From Comamonas sp. lk (GTDB lineage: Bacteria > Pseudomonadota > Gammaproteobacteria > Burkholderiales > Burkholderiaceae_C): 64,000 nt of DNA. Under the pieces are notes generated by a model that saw only the letters and a program-made list of their open reading frames with translations, was not told where the DNA came from and made no database searches. A program made the translations under genes and the position numbers. Below, in pieces: positions 17,031 through 23,284 of this stretch. The stretch spans positions 62,001 through 126,000 of the forward strand of contig CAMATX010000001.1 of the NCBI GenBank assembly GCA_945861345.1, written 5' to 3'. How positions within the stretch are numbered: the first letter of the stretch is position 1; each line of letters starts with the position of its first letter.

Positions 17031-19049
17031 ATGAAGACCCTCCGCCAATTCCCGCGCAAAGTGCGCGAAATCGCCCACCAAATCATTCCCATGCCCGATG
17101 GCGTCGAGTTATCGGCGCGCATCTGGCTGCCCAAAGACGCGGCCAAAAACCCGGTGCCTGCCATCCTGGAGCACCTGCCCTACCGCAAGCGCGACGGCAC
17201 CATCGTGCGCGACGCCCTCACCCACCCTTACCTGGCCGGGCACGGCTACGCCTGCATCCGTGTGGACATGCGCGGCAACGGCGACTCGCAAGGCCTGATG
17301 GACGACGAGTACTCCGAGCAAGAGCTGCAAGACGCCGAATCGGTCATCGCCTGGCTGCGTGCGCAGCCCTGGTGCACCGGGCGCATCGGCATGATGGGTA
17401 TCTCCTGGGGCGGCTTTAATAGTTTGCAAGTGGCGGCGCGCCAGCCCGAAGGCCTGGAGGCCATCATTACGCTGTGCTCTACCGACGACCGCTACACCGA
17501 CGACATCCACTTCAAAGGCGGCTGCCTGCTCTCGGAAAACATGGGCTGGTCGGCCACCATGTTTGGCTACTCCTCGCGCCCGCCGGACCCGGCGCTGGTG
17601 GGCAAAGCCTGGCGCGCCATGTGGCTGGAGCGCCTGAAGGCCGAGCCCCTGCTGGCCGTCGACTGGCTCAAGCACCCGCACCGCGACGCCTACTGGAAGC
17701 GCGGCTCGGTCAACGAGGACATCGGCGCCATCAAGGCCGCCGTGCTGGCCGTGGGCGGCTGGAACGACGCTTACACCAATGCCGTGCCGCGCCTGGTGGG
17801 CACGGTACAGGCGCCGGTCAAGGGCATCATCGGGCCCTGGGCGCACAAGTACCCGCACTTTGCGGTGCCCGAGCCGCGCATCGGCTTTTTGCAAGAGGCG
17901 CTGCGCTGGTGGGACCGCTGGCTTAAAGGCGCGCCCACGGGCGTGGAGCAGGAGCCGGCGTTTCGCACCTACATCATGGACCTACCGCGCCCGGGCGCCA
18001 GCGTGACGCATATTGGCGGACGCTGGGTGGGCGACAGCGCCTGGCCGCAGGCCGCACAAGGCCAGCGCTTGTACCTGAACGCGAAGGGGCTGGCCAGCCA
18101 AAGCGCACCCAAGGCCAAACACACGGTGCGCTCCCCCCAGCACACTGGCGCGGACAGTGGCGAGTACTGCATTATTTGGCTGGGGCCCGAATTCCCCGGC
18201 GACCAGCGACAAGACGATTCGGGATCACTCACCTTTGACGGCGCGGCCTTGAAGCAGGACATCGACCTGGTGGGCGCGCCCGTGCTGACGCTGCAATTGA
18301 GCGTGGACCAGCCGGTGGCTAACGTGGCGGTGCGGCTCAACAGCATCTGGCCCGACGGCGCTGTGTCGCGTCTGACCTACGCAGTAGCCAACCTCACGCA
18401 CCTGCACGGCACGGCCAGCCACGAACAGCCGCAGGCCCTGGAGCCGGGCAAGGTGTACACGGTGCGCATACAGCTCGACGATGTGGCCTACCGCGTGCCC
18501 AAGGGGCATCGCCTGCGCGTCTCGCTCTCGACCAGCTACTGGCCGCTGATTTGGCCCGCGCCCCAGCCGGTGACGCTGACGGTGCACAGCGGCGCCAGCC
18601 ACATCGACCTGCCGGTGCGCGCCAAAAAGCGCGGCGAAAAAACGCCTCAGTTTGCCCCGCCCGAAGCGGCTGCACCGGTGCGCCTCAAGACCGTGGACGC
18701 ACCCTGGAACAAGCGGGAAGTAAGGATTGACCAAGCCACCGGCGAGCGGCGCATGCTGATAGAGGACGACTTTGGCCGCAGCACCGACCTGGAGCACGGG
18801 CTGACCACCTGGGGCCGGGGGCGGGAGTCCTACAGCATCTTGCCCGAGGACCCGCTCTCGGCGCGCCAAGAATGCCACTGGAGCATGGAGACCTCGCGCG
18901 GCAACTGGGTGACGCGCACCGAGACCTACTCCAGCATGCGGGCCACGGCCACACACTTTCACATCACCGGGCGGCTAGAGGCCTACGAGGGCAAAAAGCA
19001 AATTCTGGTGCGCCACTGGGACGAAAAAGTCAAACGGCGCCTGCTCTAG
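17031..19049 (+). CDS. CocE/NonD-family serine hydrolase (Xaa-Pro dipeptidyl-peptidase S15 superfamily)
   Basis: 672 aa alpha/beta hydrolase. The nucleophile S125 sits in GISWGG, with D246 in GGWNDAYTNA and H272 in GPWAHKYPH completing the triad. A C-terminal jelly-roll domain (about residues 330-560, XPD C-terminal type) follows, and there is an extra 100-residue C-terminal stretch. No signal peptide is visible, so it is likely cytoplasmic. Relatives hydrolyse esters or amides (for example cocaine esterase, glutaryl acylase); the substrate here is unknown. It is transcribed away from the HyuA-like gene, so the two may share an intergenic promoter region and perhaps a pathway. Confidence 0.9.
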   Translation: MKTLRQFPRKVREIAHQIIPMPDGVELSARIWLPKDAAKNPVPAILEHLPYRKRDGTIVRDALTHPYLAGHGYACIRVDMRGNGDSQGLMDDEYSEQELQDAESVIAWLRAQPWCTGRIGMMGISWGGFNSLQVAARQPEGLEAIITLCSTDDRYTDDIHFKGGCLLSENMGWSATMFGYSSRPPDPALVGKAWRAMWLERLKAEPLLAVDWLKHPHRDAYWKRGSVNEDIGAIKAAVLAVGGWNDAYTNAVPRLVGTVQAPVKGIIGPWAHKYPHFAVPEPRIGFLQEALRWWDRWLKGAPTGVEQEPAFRTYIMDLPRPGASVTHIGGRWVGDSAWPQAAQGQRLYLNAKGLASQSAPKAKHTVRSPQHTGADSGEYCIIWLGPEFPGDQRQDDSGSLTFDGAALKQDIDLVGAPVLTLQLSVDQPVANVAVRLNSIWPDGAVSRLTYAVANLTHLHGTASHEQPQALEPGKVYTVRIQLDDVAYRVPKGHRLRVSLSTSYWPLIWPAPQPVTLTVHSGASHIDLPVRAKKRGEKTPQFAPPEAAAPVRLKTVDAPWNKREVRIDQATGERRMLIEDDFGRSTDLEHGLTTWGRGRESYSILPEDPLSARQECHWSMETSRGNWVTRTETYSSMRATATHFHITGRLEAYEGKKQILVRHWDEKVKRRLL

Positions 19050-19066
19050 GGAGGGCGCGGGCGCGG

Positions 19067-19264
19067 CTAGTTTTTCTTGCTATCGGGCAAGACCGCGTCA
19101 ATGACAGCGCCGCCAGCTTTGGCCGTGGTTTTGACCACGACCGCGCCCACGGTGACCACAGCATCGGCAACCGCAACTACGGCGCAGCCGGCGCTCAAGC
19201 CAAGCAAGCCCGCTGTGCATACGATGCGCCATGCGCGGTGAAAAGTACGTTTGGAAAGACGCAT
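19067..19264 (-). CDS. Small Val/Ala-rich lipoprotein
   Basis: 65 aa. The signal sequence ends in the lipobox LSAGC (Cys near residue 25). A short mature part follows, very rich in Val and Ala with one Gly-rich kink and ending in DSKKN. It resembles a widespread family of tiny proteobacterial lipoproteins, but I cannot name a function. ATG 19264 (MRLSKRTF) puts the signal peptide at normal length. It is the last gene of the six-gene caspase/OmpA operon, 26 bases after its neighbour, and converges with the hydrolase gene. Confidence 0.72.
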   Translation of the reverse strand: MRLSKRTFHRAWRIVCTAGLLGLSAGCAVVAVADAVVTVGAVVVKTTAKAGGAVIDAVLPDSKKN

Positions 19265-19290
19265 AGCAGTCCTTGGCGCTCGATTGCGCA

Positions 19291-19725
19291 TTAATTGATG
19301 GTGAACTCGACCAAACGGTAGCCTTTGCGCCCCGCCGTGTCCTCGACATACACATGCAACTTGTGCGTGCCTGCGGGCAGCGTGACCGAGGGCGCACTCA
19401 CACCGGTGCTGGTCAGCTTGGCCGCCGAGAGCATGCGCTGGGTGATATCGATCTGAAAAGCGCCGTACAAAACCTTGAAGGAATCGGGTTTGACGCTGGA
19501 CGGATTGGCCGCTTCAAAATTGACCTGGATAGGCGTGGGCGAGCTCAAATTGCCCGCCAGATTGGGGGCCACCACCACGATTTTGGGCGCGTCTTTTTCG
19601 GCCACAAACTTGGGGCGCGGCTGGGCGGGCGCGTTCATGGAGTCGCGCATTTCTTGCTCGCTGACCAAGGACTGCGCACAGGCCAGTGGGGACACCAAGG
19701 CCAGCAAAAGAATAAGTTTGTTCAT
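19291..19725 (-). CDS. Secreted beta-rich protein, paralogue of the first gene of the operon
   Basis: 144 aa. A signal peptide (about 17 residues, ending LACAQ) is followed by a linker containing LVSEQE and NAP, then a beta-rich domain (about residues 60-144) ending RKGYRLVEFTIN. The same order of blocks (LVSE.E, NAP, a D/K-S-F/V strand, IDxTxR, P-x-G-[ST]-H-x-L, D-[ST]-x-GR) occurs in the product of 22710-23177. The two genes therefore look like duplicates that flank the protease and OmpA-like genes. The fold is probably immunoglobulin-like (inference). No known family name is assigned. Confidence 0.75.
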   Translation of the reverse strand: MNKLILLLALVSPLACAQSLVSEQEMRDSMNAPAQPRPKFVAEKDAPKIVVVAPNLAGNLSSPTPIQVNFEAANPSSVKPDSFKVLYGAFQIDITQRMLSAAKLTSTGVSAPSVTLPAGTHKLHVYVEDTAGRKGYRLVEFTIN

Positions 19726-19728
19726 GGC

Positions 19729-20220
19729 TCAATCCAAAGTAGTGATACGAACGCGGCGGTTTTCCATCGCCTGCGGGTTGTCGGGCAGCAGCAATTCGGT
19801 ATCGCCTTTGCCCTGCGGCACCAGTCGCTCTTTGGCGACGCCCAAGGCGGCCAAATACTCGACCACCGCCTGCGCGCGCTTGTCGGACAGCCCCAGGTTG
19901 TACTCGGGCTTGCCCACTCCGTCGGTGTGGCCCTCGACCCGAAAGTGGATGTCCTTGACGCGCTCGGAGCGCATGGCCTCGGCCAGCGCGGCCACCAGCG
20001 GTTTGCTGGCGGGCTGCAGCTTGGCGGAGTTGAACTCAAAGTTAATCATCAAGTCCAGCTTGCGTGGCGCGGGAGCCAGGTTGCGTGTGCTGCCCAGGCT
20101 GCGGGTGGTGGCCGTGGCCGGCGGCGCCAATTGGTCGGCCAGCTCTTGCGGCGTGGCCGAGCGGATGGTCTGCGCGCCGGCCTGCGCGCACAGCAGCGTT
20201 AATAAGAGCAGGTATTTCAC
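19729..20220 (-). CDS. OmpA-family peptidoglycan-binding periplasmic protein
   Basis: 163 aa. A signal peptide (to about residue 16, AQAGAQ) leads into an OmpA C-terminal-like domain with the peptidoglycan-contact motif VEGHTDGVGKPEYNLGLSDKRA. The domain covers residues about 55-163; there is no N-terminal barrel. It probably anchors the complex encoded by this operon to the cell wall (inference). The ATG overlaps the stop of the caspase-like gene by 4 bases, so the two are translationally coupled. Confidence 0.9.
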   Translation of the reverse strand: MKYLLLLTLLCAQAGAQTIRSATPQELADQLAPPATATTRSLGSTRNLAPAPRKLDLMINFEFNSAKLQPASKPLVAALAEAMRSERVKDIHFRVEGHTDGVGKPEYNLGLSDKRAQAVVEYLAALGVAKERLVPQGKGDTELLLPDNPQAMENRRVRITTLD

Positions 20221-21872
20221 TTGGTCTCCTTGATGCTGGTAAGGACGGCGCCAAAGCTTTCAGAACCCGATGCGACGCCGCTGCCGGTCAAAAAGTTGAT
20301 CAGCGCGGCGCGCCCGGGCAGGCTGTTGAGCGCGTAGGTAAAAGGCGCAGCCGTGCTGGGCGCGGCGATCTCCAAACCGTCGAGCTTGCGCGGCACATCC
20401 GAGACCATGACCAGCAATTGGTCGGTGCCCGCTGGGCCGGCGGCTTGCACCTGCCAGTCGGGGCGGGGCAGGCGCAAGGGCTTGTTCGCTTCGATGGCGT
20501 TGTTGCCGTCCAGCCCGTTGGGGAAGAGGATGTAAAAGCTCTTGGCATCGCTGCCCAGCATCACCAGGTAGACGTAGCCTGCGTGCTTAGAACTCACGGT
20601 GATGTCCAGACTGTCTTTGCCAATGCGCAGCGCCGGTTTGCTCAGGCTGACCTTGACCTGGCGGCGCGGGTTGGCCTGCTGGACAATGTCTTTAAGTGTC
20701 GCCAAAGAGGCCATGGCCGGCTCGACGGGCTTGACCGGCTCAGCTTTCACCGGCTCAGGCTTAGCCACCTGCGGCGCGGGCTTGGGCGGCTCGGGGGGCT
20801 TGGCCGCTTGCGTGGCAGGTGCTGCAGACGCAGGTGCGGGGGCGGGAGACGGCGACGGTGCGCTTGGCACCGCGGCGACGGCCACCGCAACGGCTGGTGC
20901 TGGTGCTGGTGCTGGTACTGGGCTTGGTGCGGGGGCTGCCACTGGCGCAGAAACCGGCGGCTTTTGCTCGGCCGCAGCGACCTGGACGGCCGGCGCAGGC
21001 GGGCGCGAGACGGGAATCAGGTTGCGACTGCCCGAGACGGTCACGTGCTGCATGCTGCCGCCCAGCAATTTATTGACTTCGGTTTGCGCGCATTGCTCCA
21101 CCTCGCGCATGGTGATGGCGCCCGAGCCGTCGGCATCTTTGGCTTGGCCCAGCAGGCAGGCGCGCATGCCCAGGGTGGCCACGCCACCCTGGCCAGGGAT
21201 GTCGTAGCTCACCTCGGTTTGCAGGGAAGAGGTAATTTGCACCATGTTTTCGGGCAAAGCGCCCAACCGGGTGGCCTCGCCCAGCAGGCTGCGGGTCATC
21301 AGGTTGGTGGCTTTGCAGGCATCGCCACCGCCTTTGGCAAAAAACTTGGGTCTGAAGTTGCGCGCAGTCATAGACCGGGTCAACGTGGGTGCCACGCCGC
21401 CGGAAAAACAGGCGTCAAACATGGAGATGAATTTGTCCGCCTTGTCGCTCAGGCGCTTGGTGACTGCGGCAATTTCTTGGTGCGTGATGACCTGGAAGTC
21501 ATGCGTGAGCAGGCCCTCCACGCAGGCGCCGCTTTGCGGATCTTGCCAGCGCGTGCCGTGCCCCGAGTAGTACAAAAAGGTGCGCGCACCGTCGCCGGTG
21601 CGCTCGGCTAGCTGGCGCAGCGCGGCCAAGATGCCCACCTTGGTGGCTTGGCCATCGCGCAGCACCACGGTGTTTTGCGGTGCGATGCCCATCGCGTTGG
21701 CGATGGCACTTGCGCTTTTCATGTCCTCGGGCACGCCTTGGAGGGTTTCCACCTCCGGGTTGGAATAGGTGCTAATGCCGATGATCAGGGCCGTGCGCGT
21801 TTCGGTCTGCGCGCCATGGGCGCCAGTGAGGGCGGCGACCCACAAAGCGGTGCACAGAAAAAAGTTTTTCAT
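20217..21872 (-). CDS. Exported caspase-like (peptidase C14) protein with EF-hand-like loop and DUF4384-like C-terminus
   Basis: 551 aa. A signal peptide (residues 1-20) precedes a caspase-fold domain, about residues 26-240, with catalytic H105 (YYSGHG) and C155 (FDACFSGG). A canonical 12-residue EF-hand loop, DADGSGAITMRE, is at 246-257. A Pro/Ala-rich low-complexity linker (about 290-385) follows, then a C-terminal domain resembling DUF4384 (strand motif GYVYLVMLGSDAKSFYILFPN region near 440). The His/Cys dyad is intact. It is predicted to act in the periplasm, possibly calcium-gated (inference). It is coupled to the OmpA-like gene. The start ATG 21872 gives a normal signal peptide. Confidence 0.88.
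   Translation of the reverse strand: MKNFFLCTALWVAALTGAHGAQTETRTALIIGISTYSNPEVETLQGVPEDMKSASAIANAMGIAPQNTVVLRDGQATKVGILAALRQLAERTGDGARTFLYYSGHGTRWQDPQSGACVEGLLTHDFQVITHQEIAAVTKRLSDKADKFISMFDACFSGGVAPTLTRSMTARNFRPKFFAKGGGDACKATNLMTRSLLGEATRLGALPENMVQITSSLQTEVSYDIPGQGGVATLGMRACLLGQAKDADGSGAITMREVEQCAQTEVNKLLGGSMQHVTVSGSRNLIPVSRPPAPAVQVAAAEQKPPVSAPVAAPAPSPVPAPAPAPAVAVAVAAVPSAPSPSPAPAPASAAPATQAAKPPEPPKPAPQVAKPEPVKAEPVKPVEPAMASLATLKDIVQQANPRRQVKVSLSKPALRIGKDSLDITVSSKHAGYVYLVMLGSDAKSFYILFPNGLDGNNAIEANKPLRLPRPDWQVQAAGPAGTDQLLVMVSDVPRKLDGLEIAAPSTAAPFTYALNSLPGRAALINFLTGSGVASGSESFGAVLTSIKETK
20893..20916. repeat. GCTGGT hexamer repeated four times inside the caspase-like gene
   Basis: Four tandem copies of GCTGGT lie in the part of the gene that encodes the Pro/Ala linker; on the coding strand they specify alternating Ala and Pro. 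The number of copies may vary between strains by slippage in whole hexamers without breaking the frame. No independent function is implied. Confidence 0.7.
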
Positions 21873-21885
21873 AGTGGTCTTTCGA

Positions 21886-22713
21886 TCAGGAACCCAGCAC
21901 GCTTTTAAGGCCCGAATACAAGGCCATCGCGCCCGAAAATATGGGTGCCAAAGCCGTCGCCAATTCCACCAAACTGGAAGACAACTGCTCCAGCTTGAGT
22001 TTGCCGGTCTCGTCTTTTTGCAAAAGCAGCAGCACACCGGTCTTGACGCCGCCGTTGTTAGCCCGTGTGGACTTCCAGCGGGTGTACGTGCTGATGGCCA
22101 AGTGGCCGGTAAAAAACGCCAGCATGATAGAAAAAGCGTACTCCACCGTCTCGCGCCACTCACGCAAGTCTTGGGGCAGCCAGGCCACGCCATCTATCCA
22201 GTGGGTAATCCACAGCATGGATGCCACGCTGCACACCCCCGCCAGCACCGCCAACAGCGCGCTGAGCCACCCGGGGCGCGCCCTTCCCAGCCCGGCCCAC
22301 AGGCCCAGCAGCACCGGCACAAAAAAGGTAATTACCCTGAAATACAAAACCGGCGTGTCGTAGACAAACAAAAACACCCAGTGCGCAAGTGACAGAACGC
22401 CCACGGTCAGCAGCGGCGCCAGCCACAGGCCGGCGTTGGCGGCCATGCCTGGTGCTGTTGGCTGCACTGGTGTATCGATACCGGCCACTGCCTGCAACAG
22501 TTGGCTATGCGCCGGCGCCTGCTGAACCAGGGCCAGCGACTGCGTCAGATGCTCCAACTGGGCCTGCAATTGGTCCAGGCGCACACCTTGGGCTTGGAGC
22601 TGGCGAATCAGGGGCTGAAACAGGCTCAGGTCCCGCGTGCAGTGGCGGCAGGCCAGCGCCTGGGGGGCGATATCGCCCAGGCAATAAGGGCAAGCAACCG
22701 TGGCCTGGCTCAC
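21886..22713 (-). CDS. Zinc-ribbon, coiled-coil, multi-pass membrane protein
   Basis: 275 aa. An N-terminal zinc ribbon with two CXXC knuckles (CPYC at 8-11, CRHC at 22-25) leads into a helical, Gln/Leu-rich probable coiled coil (about 33-75). About four hydrophobic helices follow (about 95-190), and a soluble C-terminal part contains a short beta segment (TGVLLLLQKD). No enzymatic motif is seen. The ribbon probably lies in the cytoplasm. As the only polytopic membrane protein of the operon it may link the periplasmic caspase/OmpA components to the cytoplasm (inference). The start overlaps the upstream gene stop by 4 bases. Confidence 0.75.
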   Translation of the reverse strand: MSQATVACPYCLGDIAPQALACRHCTRDLSLFQPLIRQLQAQGVRLDQLQAQLEHLTQSLALVQQAPAHSQLLQAVAGIDTPVQPTAPGMAANAGLWLAPLLTVGVLSLAHWVFLFVYDTPVLYFRVITFFVPVLLGLWAGLGRARPGWLSALLAVLAGVCSVASMLWITHWIDGVAWLPQDLREWRETVEYAFSIMLAFFTGHLAISTYTRWKSTRANNGGVKTGVLLLLQKDETGKLKLEQLSSSLVELATALAPIFSGAMALYSGLKSVLGS

Positions 22714-23177
22714 TTGGCTTGCAGGGTGATCAGGTGCACCGCCTCACGCCCCTCGGAGTCGGCCACGCGCACTCGCAGCGGGTGGCTGCCCGGCGGAACA
22801 GCAAACTGCGAAACTTCCAAGACCCGGTCATGGATACCGGCCTTGACACGCTCGGTCAGGTCGATCAGCGGCTGCTTCATGTACTCCAGGCGCACCGATT
22901 TAGGGTCGATGTGGGCGCCGCCGCGCGGCTCAAACTCAAATTTCAGGCTAAAGGACTTGGCGCTCACCTCAGGCGTTCCAAGCAATTTGATTCCCGGGCC
23001 GCGTGTGATGCCACGGGTGGCCAGCTCGGGGGCATTGGGCCGGCTGGCCTCAGCTTCGCTGACCAGCATGGTTTGGGCGTGGAGAAAACCAGCAGCTGCG
23101 AGTAAAGACGTCGCTGCAAAAAGGCCGCGCGCTTGAGGGAAAAAGCACTTGGCGCCTGGGGCCGGTATATTCAGCAT
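22710..23177 (-). CDS. Secreted beta-rich protein, first gene of the caspase/OmpA operon
   Basis: 155 aa. The ATG at 23177 is preceded by GGAG with 5-base spacing, which decides the start. A long signal peptide ends at about residue 36 (AGFLHAQ). The mature part has the blocks LVSEAE, NAP, IDLTER, PPGSHPLRV and DSEGREA shared with the product of 19291-19725, its apparent paralogue. It is likely a periplasmic beta-sandwich protein. The function is unknown; its position first in the operon and coupling to the zinc-ribbon gene suggest it belongs to the same complex. Confidence 0.75.
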   Translation of the reverse strand: MLNIPAPGAKCFFPQARGLFAATSLLAAAGFLHAQTMLVSEAEASRPNAPELATRGITRGPGIKLLGTPEVSAKSFSLKFEFEPRGGAHIDPKSVRLEYMKQPLIDLTERVKAGIHDRVLEVSQFAVPPGSHPLRVRVADSEGREAVHLITLQAK

Positions 23178-23233
23178 GGATACTCCAAATTTAAAATATT
23201 TGTGATAAACCATTAAAACCAAAGCATAACCGA

Positions 23234-23269
23234 AGGTATGCACCCCGTGTTGATCCGCATCGCATACCT
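23234..23269. promoter_or_regulatory. Inverted repeat AGGTATGC...GCATACCT between the two divergent caspase units
   Basis: Perfect 8-bp arms (23234-23241 and 23262-23269) separated by 20 bp lie in the 107-bp intergenic region shared by the minus-strand six-gene operon and the plus-strand caspase gene. The right arm ends 15 bases before the plus-strand start codon. It may be a shared operator or a 5' leader hairpin. The region to its left is very A/T-rich and probably holds the minus-strand promoter. Inference from position and symmetry. Confidence 0.4.
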
Positions 23270-23284
23270 ATTTCAAGGGAATTT

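Noticed and set aside
14813..17419. A very long open frame on the plus strand opposite the HyuA-type gene (868 codons).
   Set aside because: It is an antisense frame kept open by G+C-rich codon bias; the product is rich in His, Gln, Arg and Gly with no domain, whereas the minus strand encodes a clear hydantoinase-family protein.
20800..20960. Proline/alanine codon repeats in the caspase gene as a minisatellite or CRISPR-like array.
   Set aside because: The repeats are in frame, short and irregular and encode a flexible linker; there are no spacers. No CRISPR array was seen anywhere in the window.
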